DNA of 64,000 bases. Origin: Effrenium voratum (taxonomy: Eukaryota; Sar; Dinophyceae; Suessiales; Symbiodiniaceae). Both the position numbers and the translations under genes were made by a program. Where the stretch lies: contig CAUJNA010003315.1 of the NCBI GenBank assembly GCA_963377175.1, forward strand, positions 1-64,000. The letters run 5' to 3'. Position 1 is the first letter of the stretch. Each line of letters starts with the position of its first letter. This document shows positions 54,676-63,623 of the stretch, piece by piece. Under the pieces are notes generated by a model that saw nothing but the letters and a program-made list of their open reading frames with translations, did no database searches and had not been told where the DNA came from.

Positions 54676-55925
54676 GCCCCCATGTCATCTCGGACCAGAC
54701 CTCGTGCTTGTGCCCAAAGAGAGTCCGCTTATTCTCCTTGATGATGGTGCCAACATCTGTCTTTGCTCCATCTTTGACCAACGCATTGAAGGAGTCGCCG
54801 GAAAACAGATAGTTGACCGCGGGTTTCCCCGGGCAGAAGAGGATATCGAAAGCCTCAACCGGAGCCTCTTTGAGAATTCCTGCAGTACCTGTCAATGATG
54901 ACATGGCGTTCTTGGCGAGAGCCAGCGCATCGGTACGTTCACTCATCTTGGCAAGGTCGACACCGGAGTTCACGTCCTTGACGATGAATGATTGAGTTGC
55001 CGCATCACGGAACATGTCTGACCAAGCCTCTCGGTTGGCGACGCGCAGCTCGTCGGGGATGACCTCGGCCTTCACCTTCCCATCGTGCAGGATGTAGTCC
55101 GAGCCGTAGTCAACCCGAGCAAGCGGCACATCTTTGTAGTGCCTCTCGGAGAATGCCGAGCGTACCGTCTTCAAGACCTTCTCCACGGGCAGTGCTTCAG
55201 CCATGGTCGCAACTAGTATCCGTGTTTGGACAACCTTTTCTTGAACCGACACTGCATAAGCAAAAGCCTTGTGAATCAAGTCAGTCATGATGTACGTATA
55301 GGATTCAGTATTCTTGAGATTCCGTCCCCTACCTTCAGCATGTTGGACAGTGCAAGAACACACTCTTCCATCAAAATAATTGTGGAGGCAATGCATGTTG
55401 GTCTTCACGGTCCATGGTTTCTTCATTGGAATCCCATCGGTAGCTTTGACACCAACAGCACAACCGTCAAATTTAACAGAAGTCGTGTTGTTTCGAATTA
55501 CGAACTTGTCAACAGCCTTGTCGTCCCAATAAGTGCAACTCCTGGGCCACGCAATAGCAAGCAACGGTTTGGCAAATTCCATTGAGTTCACAAGGTCAAC
55601 GAAGGCAGACCAAATTCTTTTGTAAATGGATCGATGTCGCTTCACCTTCTCTTTCGCCGTGTCATGATTCATGTTAATATGAGACCAAGCAGTTCCGCCA
55701 GTGCAAGGGATACTTGCCCATAATAAAACAGGAATGGAGCCCTTGTTGCCGATAGAGCGGATATGCTTCACCTCGTCAACGACACGTTTACGAGTGGCAT
55801 GAGAAAGGATATCATCGTCCTGGGTAATCCGAATCACGTGGCAGCCAAAAGCGGGTCGGCGCGAAGTATCACCAAGCTTGGAATCGTGTGAACAGCAAAC
55901 TTCAACCAGAATACGATTCGGCACC
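54653..55925 (-). pseudogene. Accessory region: methyltransferase-fold-like domain plus start of SGNH domain
   Basis: Within a 450-codon frame (nominal start 56005, overlapping the end of Pol), residues 31-45 RILVEVCCSHDSKLG resemble a nucleotide-binding motif I, and residues 95-107 LWASIPCTGGTAW carry a Pro-Cys motif like motif IV of C5-cytosine methyltransferases. A second conserved-looking run is FDGCAVGVKATDGIPMKKPW. Residues 401-407 FSGDSFN supply the GDS block of the SGNH domain. The methyltransferase call is by motif only and could be another Rossmann-like domain. Cytosine methyltransferases captured by dinoflagellate retrotransposons are known from published work, which makes this plausible. 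The frame joins Pol at a C/G run near 55922. Confidence 0.5.
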
Positions 55926-57605
55926 CCCCGTATTCCTGGCCTCGGATTTCTCCAGGCGTGGCGACACAGCAGCCGGCATACCTGAGACATCCATTTTGCT
56001 AGCAATATTCATGAGGTTGAGCCCTCCCTGCCACTTCTCAGCATTTGTGAAAGGCTTCGTCAGAATATCTGCTGCCTGAAGTTCAGTGGACACGTGTGTA
56101 AGCTTGTAGTGTTTCCGCCTGAATTGTTCCGCTAACCAAGCAAGATTAACACGTTGGGTCTTGTCGGTATGGCGAAAGGCCGGAGATCTACCACTTTCAA
56201 GAATACGGATAGTGGCCTGGTTGTCCTCGAGAAAAATGCCTTCGAAAGAACCATTGTTGATAAGAGTCACACCCTCGCTACCAACACGTTCATCCCCAAC
56301 ATACTCAAAGTCGGTAAGGTTGTCCCTGATCTCTTTGGCCTCGATTTCGAGATCGGCCTCGCCGGCCCCCCGCATGAAGAAATACGTCTTGCCTATCCAT
56401 GCGGAGTCGGTTTGGCGTTCTGGATCATTTGGGCAAATTCGGGAAACTTTGAGATTGATGTTGCCATCGCTGAAGAGTTGAACCGTGTATCTGGTGCTGG
56501 ACAAGGCCTCGGTTCTAACCGGGCAGTCGTCGTTCGATGGAACAAACAACTGGGTTCTTCTTTTATTGTGGACTCTGACTATATATCCATTGACCGTGTC
56601 GTTGATCCAATAATCGGAAGTTCTTGATGGGGTGAGAGTGCATGTTGGGTTTTCTGTACCACCCCTTGTGGACTGTATGATCTCCCAGAGGCAGGAAGAC
56701 GGAAGTCCAACAGCACGCAATGCCACATTAGCTGCAATCACCTCGGCTTCCGTGGACGACATCGCAGTGGAAGTCTGCTTTTTGGAAAATGCAGTCAGAG
56801 GATAGAAGGTATTAGGGCCAATCAATGCAAGAAAACACCCTGATGTACTGCGGGAGTCATGTTCGCCAGCATGATCTGAGTCCGCAAACAACCATAGTCG
56901 GGTTCGTGATGAGGGGTCACCAACGAAACCGTGCATCTTCCGATCGACTGTGGTATGAATATAGCACATTAACCGGAAGAGCGCCTGGTCGCAGTCGACG
57001 GACCACTTGGTAACGCGAGAAGCCGGTCCCTGGGTCGCTCTCAAGAGATCAAAACGGGCCATCCGCGCAGCAAACAGAACCTTCATGAGGATTTTGGAGG
57101 CGATGGGTTGAAGAATACCCTTCTTCTCCGTATCATCTTTGGTGGGTCTTGCAATGCGGTCATCCTGAAATGGAGTGGAAACCTTCTTGAACTGAACATT
57201 GCCCCCCGCAAGCTCAACATACCTGTCAAGGCATTGTTTAAGGAATCCGGTCATGTCATAGGTAACCAGCGTGACGGGCTTGTCCATGCAAGGTTGATGC
57301 TGAAACAGTTCATCGAGATACGAAAAACCTTTGGCTCGATTGGCTTTCTTTGCGGACGTCTTGTCCCTGAGCTTCTTCACGGCCGCAGCCGCTAGGCGGG
57401 CATTCCCAACGTTTTCATGAAAGAAATACGTGGTCCCAACCCAAAGAAAAGGAACAGTCTGAATCTGATCATCGTCTTCATCGAAATGCCAATACTGCTG
57501 AGCAGCACCATCTTTATCAAAACATGGATTGCACTCTGTGTACCTCGTCCCGCCCAGCCCAATTTCTTTGGCAACACCGTTAGGCGTGCGGCGAAATGCG
57601 CCTTG
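55902..57605 (-). pseudogene. Pol: RT thumb, RNase H and inserted domain copy 2
   Basis: This is the genuine part of a 791-codon frame whose first 220 codons are shadow. RNase H is recognisable as LFADSDHAGEHDSRSTSGCF, SKKQTSTAMSSTEAE and FLEDNQATIRILE, with ILTKPF near the end. Copia RNase H normally runs from STEAE to the DNQ strand within about 30 residues, but here about 170 residues intervene. They include a second copy of the TRYT...TYFF domain (56322-56627). Segment 57350-56950 is the RT thumb and connection. The frame ends TGA at 55902 just after a G-run, past which the accessory region continues in another frame. Confidence 0.85.
56322..56627 (-). other. Unrecognised domain, copy D2, inside RNase H
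   Basis: SRTSDYWINDTVNGYIVRVH ... LSSTRYTVQLFSDG ... AWIGKTYFFMRGAGEADLEI ... KEIRDN. It aligns along its length with copy D1 (RTxDYW, VxxH, TRYT, DG, WxGxTYFF, GxAxL, K.LRD). Confidence 0.7.
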
Positions 57606-57669
57606 GCTGCTCGTGTTGACAAACAACCACGCCATGTTCTGGATAGTGTTCCCAGTAATCCTGAGTTCG
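57350..57669 (-). other. Unrecognised domain, copy D1, between RT palm and thumb
   Basis: RRTQDYWEHYPEHGVVVCQH (frame of 57580-57819), then after a frameshift near 57610 LGGTRYTECNPCFDKDG, FLWVGTTYFFHENVGNARLA and VKKLRDK. It sits between the YVDD-containing palm and the thumb. Confidence 0.7.
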
Positions 57670-57858
57670 GCGAGCTGCGGCTGCAGTCTTGTCGGATGGA
57701 TCCTCCAGGTCATGGTTGAACACATGAGCGAAAGGATGATGTTCAGGCGAAAGTTGAACCTTCTCCGTGACAACATGTTCGCATCCGAGGTACCTACCAA
57801 CAGCCGAAGGTGGGTCCATGTCAATCTTGGAAGAAATGAGTTCCCAACCTTTTGTAAC
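57580..57858 (-). pseudogene. Pol: RT segment after an in-frame TAA
   Basis: It continues the YVDD frame directly after TAA at 57859: VTKGWELISSKIDMDPPSAV then GRYLGCEH, the RT region that follows the catalytic palm in copia elements. It leads into domain copy D1 and then shifts frame. Confidence 0.8.
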
Positions 57859-58371
57859 TTATTGAGCCGGTCCCGACATCTTGAAATCGTCGACGTACAC
57901 TGCGAGCAGGAGTCGAAGTTTCGGATGCCAGAAACCTGAAGGCCAGGCTCCAGGGTAAACAAGACGGAAACCAAGGGACAAGAGAATGTCTTCACAGTGC
58001 TTCTCCCATAGACCCCCCGAATCCGGGTGGCCGTAAAGAGCAAGAATAAGCTGCACCACTGGATCGCTATACTTTGAGGCCCAACCTTTCGGCCAGCGAT
58101 ATTTTGGGAGGCGTACCCATGTCTTGATTCCCTTGTATAATGCCTGCGTATATGCCTGTCGCCCATCTGATTGTTGAGTGCAGTTACCAGGCATAGCTCC
58201 ATAAGCATCGATGGCTTTGGCAGCTTCCATGGTGGAGGGGGCCGATCCAAGTTCAGCAAATAAAGCTTGCTCAGCATTTTCGTCTTTTACGTTGTTCCCC
58301 TGAAACACAGTCCTTCCCTTAAACTTGCGAAGAGGGTTTCCCAAGATTTTGCCAACATGGACCTTTTCACT
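57859..58371 (-). pseudogene. Pol: reverse transcriptase palm (YVDD)
   Basis: Frame following a TGA at 58372-58374. Landmarks are KFKGRTVFQGNNVKDENAEQ, ALYGHPDSGGLWEKH and LLLAVYVDDFKMSG, with the YVDD catalytic Asp pair intact at about 57886-57897. It ends at an in-frame TAA (57859-57861). It copies RNA into DNA in the intact element. Confidence 0.9.
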
Positions 58372-58869
58372 TCACCCCTTAGCTTCTTTGACCACCTGCG
58401 ACCACTCACGCACAGTGTTGTAATCCCATGCGCCTTTGCTCTCAAGGTTGTGCCACTCCACGTCAATAGACTTTTGAGCATCAGCATTGCTTTCAATCTC
58501 CTTCCGCCCCACCGGTCTAGCAACCATAGCATGAATAACGGGGTGAAGGTGAGCTTGAAGAACTTTGCAACGATGTTGACCAATTTCGGGATTCGCAGAA
58601 AATGCAGGCAAAACTACAATATCCAGCGCGTCCTCAACGGTCTCCTCTTTAGAGCGGTTCCCAACGCAAGGTGCAACAGGCATAAGAGGAATGCTTGAAA
58701 ATTCATCTTCCAATCCTGCAGTGGTTGCCGGCCTAGCTTTGGAAGAAGAAGCTTCCGGGTCCTCGGAGACGGGCTCATCGGGGAAAGCCTTGCGAGCCTT
58801 CTCTCGCTCATCCTTGATAATGGCAAGTCTCCTTTGCTTGATCCTGAATACCTCCGTGCTTTCACACCC
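58372..58869 (-). pseudogene. Pol: integrase-RT linker and RT fingers
   Basis: The frame begins at a G6 run near 58869 (STEVFRIKQRRLAIIKDERE), passes an acidic linker, then reads ARPVGRKEIESNADAQKSID and EWHNLESKGAWDYNTVREWS, the copia RT N-terminal lead-in. It ends at TGA 58372. A CGA-to-TGA change would explain the stop. Confidence 0.8.
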
Positions 58870-59540
58870 CCCGCATCGTAATGAGCACCTCCATCTTTGG
58901 GAACAAAGGTGTCCTTGCTGGTCTTCAAATCGATGACTTTGATCATTTCATCCGATGCGGGTCCCTTTTCGGGGGAAACTTTGATCAGCTTTCCGAGGTT
59001 TTCAGCGAGTTCCTGATCATCAATGTCATCCTGGCCTGGCATCTCTGCCGGCAAATCCTCCTCGAAGAGCGGCGCATCCAATGCAGCTGGATCAGGCGTT
59101 TCAGGAGCGTATTCAAGCCCTGGCATTACGCCATTCATGTGCAATAAGTGCCGTTCGACCATTGGAAAAGAGAATTCACCATCCGGACATTTGATCTGAT
59201 TTACTCTCAATGGAGCAATAGGTTGATCATAGTCCTTCTCCATTAAATCTCGCAAAGGAACAACGAGAAATTCGTGACGCCAAAGAAAGTCAGGATGGAT
59301 GGGATACCCCAGAAATATTCCAGCCCTGGAAGTAGGTTCAAACTTCAAAGGCTTGTTGGGTCGATTCCTCGGGCCAGTCCAAAAGTTGACTTGACATCCA
59401 AAAGGCAAATATGGTCCGGGAAAATCTTCTCCAAAACGTACCTTCCATGGTGAATGATAATCTGGGTGGTCCGTGATGTTATGCGCCATGCAATAGTGTT
59501 TGGCCGCATGTGGCCAATACGAATGATGCAAACCAGCTTG
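58614..59540 (-). pseudogene. Pol: integrase C-terminal part and linker
   Basis: It takes over from the integrase core at about 59540 (TQAGLHHSYWPHAAKHYCMA). Then SPWKVRFGEDFPGPYLPFGC and AGIFLGYPIHPDFLWRHEFL, the copia integrase C-terminal signature. It becomes an acidic linker and loses frame at the G6 run near 58869. The tail to 58614 is out of frame. Confidence 0.85.
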
Positions 59541-61173
59541 TGTCCAGGTTGGTCCTCGTGCCCTCGATGATCGCCCTGACGTTCCTCTCAGCAATAGCAT
59601 TAGTTTTGGAAATGTAGTTTGTACTTTGAACATGCTTCCATTCCAATTGGTCCGCCGCTTTCACAAGTTCAGGAGCCCGATCACTGTAAAATACGTTCAC
59701 GGTTTCCCCGGTGCGGACAAAGTGCTTGAACGCCATCGCACACTGATGAGAGGTTTTCCGTGCTGCTGGGTAAACATAACGGAAATCAGTGGCAACATCT
59801 CGAACCACAAGAGCAACTCTAGATTGATCAATGCCGATCTCGCGATCATCTGATGTGATAAGATGGTCCGCTGTAAGGTGATCACCAAACTTCTTGGCCT
59901 CGACTTGAGTGGAACCTCCCTTTTGTCTTGATGGATATTTGTACATCTTCGCCCTGTTACAAGTCTCGCAAAAGGGGTTCTTGGGAGTGTGACACATCAA
60001 GTGCTGGAGTGAGGTCGCCTCATCACGCAAAGCTGCTTCACCGCGTTCGTGAGGGGCATCCTTCAAAATGGGCTTAGACACGAAATCAGAAGCGATGACC
60101 TTCGGCGCATCTTCAGAGGGAATGTCATGGCACTTTTCAATGACCTCACCTTCCGGTTGGCTAATGGTGTCCTCAAGCAAGAAATCATCGTTCCCCAATT
60201 CATCCCTGTCATCCTCATTGGTCACAAGCACCTCTTCTACAGCTTCTGGTTCCTCGTCAATGACTAGAACTTCATCCTCAATTTCAATGGGAGCTGATGG
60301 TAACGATGTAACCTTTGGAATGCTCTGTGACAAAGCTGGAACAGCATTTTGAGTCGCTGGAGGAATGAATGGTACATTGTCTTTGACCTCGAGCTTGATG
60401 CGTGAACCATCCGGAAGTCGGAAATAAGGTCTGCTGTGGGCTCTCCAAACGAAATCATATCCGTCCCTGAGGCATCTCATACCCACGGACAACACGGATG
60501 GAGCTTTGTCAAGAACATATGGCCGAACAACACTATCGGTCTGTTGGATCTTGACCCTGGCCTGCTTGGTACCGATAATATTCCCATTGGCTGTGAAAAA
60601 TTTCAGAGGTTGAGACGATTCGTAAATACACCCCACCTCCGCATCGGTTCCCGAAAGCAAATCCTGAGAAGCTTCTGTATCCGCGATCCACGGAATGTGA
60701 GAAGAATCCATTGTCATACGAGCAACAGCAGCTTTCCCCTTTTTGGGGGAGGTCTCGGGCTTCCCTGGCTCGGCCGTTAGGCCTGCGGGGATGCAGGAAT
60801 CACAGCCGAAATCAGAGTCGCATTGAAATTTGCAAGAAGTCTTCGTGCCTTTGAGCAAACCCTTCATCGTAGCTTCATGCATGGTGCCGATAAGAGTTGC
60901 GTCAGAAACAGCTCTCTCATCGAACTTCGGAACATAATCAACAGGAAACTCGTGTGCAAACCTTCTCGACGAGGCAGTGTAAGGCCAAAGCTCGCCGTCA
61001 GTCTCATAGTTCGAAATAGATGGGTAATCAGAGAATTGCACGCACTTCTTGATACATGGTATACTCTGGAAAACATCGTGAGTCACACTAGGCAGGCAAG
61101 GATGCGAGGCGACCGGGTCGAGGGTCGCGGCGCACACCATCGCCTGGAGGACACCATCGCCTGGAGGAGGCAC
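59479..61173 (-). pseudogene. Pol: aspartic protease and integrase core
   Basis: Frame of 564 codons. Residues 114-128 form a Cys cluster (SCKFQCDSDFGCDSC) of possible zinc-binding type. The protease motif is WIADTEASQDLLSG at residues 162-175; the usual DTG/DSG is DTE (codon at 60673-60675, GAA where GGA is expected), which should abolish cleavage. The integrase zinc motif is H391, H395, C402 and C405. The catalytic triad candidates are D436 (TADH), D498 (FYSDRAPEL) and E529 (AIAERN), a D-x30-E spacing. The frame entry at 61173 follows a 17-bp tandem duplication. Confidence 0.88.
61134..61167. repeat. 17-bp tandem duplication in the pol frame
   Basis: ACACCATCGCCTGGAGG occurs twice back to back (61134-61150 and 61151-61167). 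With one copy removed, the minus-strand frame upstream (AAVCLLQAMV) runs straight into the pol frame (CAATLDPVASHPC). It is therefore a mutation that broke gag-pol continuity. Confidence 0.85.
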
Positions 61174-61390
61174 ACCGCAGCACTGCTGCCTTTTGACGAT
61201 CGCGGAGACTTGAGGGACTGAGAACCCTTTGAATCTTTCGAATCCTGAGAAGAAGGCCTGCTACCCTTCTTCTTCTTCTTTTTCTCTCTCGGCGATGTCT
61301 TGGGGGTGTCCCCACTAGTGGTCTTCTCGGCCTTTGGGGCTGGAGCTGCCTTGGAAGTTGCGGGGCGCTGCCATGGGCAATCTTTCCCTC
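61151..61390 (-). pseudogene. Gag-Pol linker segment
   Basis: Minus-strand frame carrying PWQRPATSKAAPAPKAEKTT, a KKKKKK run and SRPSSQDSKDSKGSQSLKSP: a basic, Ser/Lys-rich linker. It overlaps the end of the Gag frame. The switch occurs near a GGG at 61387. Confidence 0.6.
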
Positions 61391-63117
61391 TCTCGCATCT
61401 GCTCGCTGTAAAGAACTTGCGGCTTCGAACCAGGGGGACTCTGCGAACGATACTTCCTTGGCGTCTGGGATCTTGATCCGCCCTTCTTGCCTTTCCCCTT
61501 ACCCTTCGGTGCCTGAACATGTTCGAATCGGCAGTCTGAACCATAGGTGCACTGGCCAGTTTGAAATTTCACACATACACCCTTGGGGATTCCAGGAACT
61601 GCAGGGTTGTTCGATGGAGTCCTGCCACGTCCCGTTGTGTTGCTTGACATAGCGTCCCGCATGTGAACAAGCCGCTTCCGCTCCAAATAATTCCTCGATG
61701 CGTCAATCAAGAATTTATAGGAGTGCTTTTCCGTCCCTTCCTCAGCCCGCTCATACTCATTGAGATCATGACTGAGAGGCCGAAACTTTCGAATCTGGCG
61801 GTGGAACAGCGCTTCAAGAGTTTTCTCATTCTGCTCATTGCCCATTCCAGCGATGACCGTGTCCCATCTTGTCATGAAGTTCTTGAGGTCCTCGTTGATG
61901 AGCTGGACAGAGAGCAAGTCCTCAAAGTCGTAAATTGCACCATGTTTGATGTTCGTGCTGAAGTGCTTGTGAATCATCAAAAGAATTTGGCGCCCCCTCG
62001 CGTAGCGTTTCTCCTTTGCTTCTTGTTCTTTGAAAATATCGACTTGCCGCGCGAGGTCGCCCTCCAAGATGTTCGTCAACGCCGATGCCAGCTTTGCGTC
62101 AAGATGGACAAACATTCCTGAATCACGAAGGACTTCAACAGTTTGACCTGGGATCCAAGTTGCCTCAATCCACTCAAATGCCTTTTCGGGTTGGTCGGAA
62201 GTAGCAACAACAGCATCCCTAACTTTGATCCTCCAATTACGGTACTGTTCGGGCTTCGGGAATCGGGGAATCTGAATTCTGTCACCCTCCTTTACTCGAA
62301 CGCGTTCCGCTGTCGGATCGCTCGAATTACCTAAGTGCTTCAGTAGCTTTCGTCGAAAGGATTCATCCGATGCAGTCGAAGTTGATGACGAAGATGACGA
62401 GAGAGAAGATGATGGATCTCGTCGCCGGCGTCGGCTACGGTCCTTCTTCTTTTTCTTCTTCTTCTTCTTTTTCTTATCCTTGTCATTTCCACCGTCACCA
62501 TCATCGCAAGGCCAACCGTCTCCGGTAGCAGCATCGTCCACGGCCCCGGCGGGAACGGATCCGTCTTTGCCGTAGGGGTCGCTCCCGACCTTCGTCCAAC
62601 TGTGCGAGGAAGCATTCGAAAGTCCGGGTGGAGATGCAGCCAAAGGAACGGTCGGGATAGCCAAGGGGGTAGCTGGTGCCTGCTGAACGGGAGGCGCAGG
62701 GGCTGGAGCAGGTTGAGCAGGCGGTTGCTGTTGATTCTGCATCATCTGCTCGACCATAGCCCTTAGCTCCCTGATCTGCTTCTCCTGCTCGCTGATCGTG
62801 TTCATGGCGTTTTGGTACTTCATCTCGGCTTCTCTGTCCGATTTCATGGTGTTCACACGCTGCTCCGCATTCATTTGAATCTCGCGTCTCATGGCCTCCG
62901 ATTGGCTTTGAAGTCCGGCAATAATCTCACCATGCCTTGCCTCCGCCATCTGGGCGACCATGGGACCGGTGTCCTGATTCACGAACTGGTTGAATTGGGC
63001 ATTGTTCTGGGTAGCGTTGATCTGCTGATAGTTCGTCACGTCCTGGTTGATCGTCATTGAAGGATCGAGGTGGACGTTTGCAACATGTTGGTTGAACTGA
63101 TTCATGGACTGTGGCAT
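61315..63117 (-). pseudogene. Gag polyprotein with CCCH zinc finger
   Basis: 600 codons from ATG 63117. Residues about 55-130 form a charged coiled coil (EARHGEIIAGLQSQSEAMRR onward), followed by a Pro-rich hinge and a K10 run with an RS-rich patch (RSRRRRRD, Ser run). The capsid-like region runs from about 270 to 480 (RNWRIKVRDAVVATSDQPEK ... EDLKNFMTRWDTVI). Residues 515-533 CVKFQTGQCTYGSDCRFEH make a C-x7-C-x5-C-x3-H finger where most retroelements have a CCHC knuckle. A GKGKGKKGG patch follows. It packages element RNA in the intact form. The true N-terminus probably lies upstream in another frame. Confidence 0.8.
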
Positions 63118-63419
63118 AGGGTTCCCCTTGCGAGATCGGTCTGGGGGTCGTACATGACGATGTCACCATGCCGATGCCGATCTGATCCAACAGGTGAAGG
63201 AGATCGAGCACCAGACCGCCCAGTCCTCCCACGGTCACTCCGAGATCGAAGTGATTCGGGGCCCTGACTGCTCAGTGCCTGCCCCTTCCTGATGAGCTCC
63301 CTGGCCACTTGGGAGTTTGCTCGACTAGTCGGTTCATATTGCGAGGCGTCTTCATCGCCTGCGGGCTCATCAGGTGTGGGACGCACCTCGGTATGGGGTA
63401 GTCCAGGATCGCCATCCAT
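63102..63419 (-). pseudogene. Probable N-terminal part of Gag
   Basis: ATG at 63419 opens MDGDPGLPHTEVRPTPDEPA and an RS-rich stretch, with HGDIVMYDPQTDLARG before the frame fails. A shift at the GGGG near 63125-63128 would join DLARG to NPMPQSMNQ of the 63117 frame. Acidic N-terminal, then basic. It could alternatively be a short separate ORF. Confidence 0.55.
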
Positions 63420-63439
63420 GGCGTACAATTCTGTACAAA

Positions 63440-63462
63440 GAGCCGCTTACGGCTGATAACCT
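63440..63462 (-). promoter_or_regulatory. Putative primer-binding region
   Basis: Directly after the 5' LTR the minus strand reads AGGTTATCAGCCGTAAGCGG. GGTTATCAG is close to TGGTATCAG, the priming site for initiator-Met tRNA in many copia elements, but with one extra base. A short hairpin AGCCG-TAAG-CGGCT follows. Confidence 0.4.
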
Positions 63463-63623
63463 ATAGAACAGGTTAAACAACCGGGAAGGGTCACCAATGA
63501 ACCCTGTACACAGCGCGCTTTTTCCTTGAGCCATACGCAGTCGTAATGATGAGACTGCGCAAGTGAGACATTCATGCATTGGAGTTTTACATGGTTGATA
63601 AATACATCACGTTGCAAACTACA
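63463..63623 (-). repeat. 5' LTR
   Basis: 161 bp, starting TGTAGTTTGCAACG on the minus strand and carrying the promoter for element transcription by position. It contains CTCACTTGCGCAGTCTCATC and an open frame shared by both LTRs. No TATA box was identified. Confidence 0.92.

Larger units (their letters stand above)
50894..63623 (-). mobile_element. Ty1/copia-like LTR retrotransposon with accessory domains (12.7 kb)
   Basis: Two direct 161/162-bp repeats bound an interior that in minus-strand order encodes Gag, protease, integrase, reverse transcriptase and RNase H. Integrase before RT is the copia arrangement. About 4.6 kb of additional coding sequence follows RNase H: methyltransferase-like, SGNH-hydrolase-like and Tpt1/KptA-like domains and a zinc ribbon. 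Most copia elements are 5-9 kb and stop after RNase H. The copy is defective through about ten frameshifts, two internal stops and a protease substitution. No target-site duplication could be seen (left flank TATGC, right flank GTGTG), so the ends may have been altered after insertion. Confidence 0.92.

Noticed and set aside
57606..58277. First 220 codons of the 791-codon minus-strand frame
   Set aside because: The RT palm with YVDD is encoded in another frame over the same bases. Only the part after about 57605 reads as Pol.
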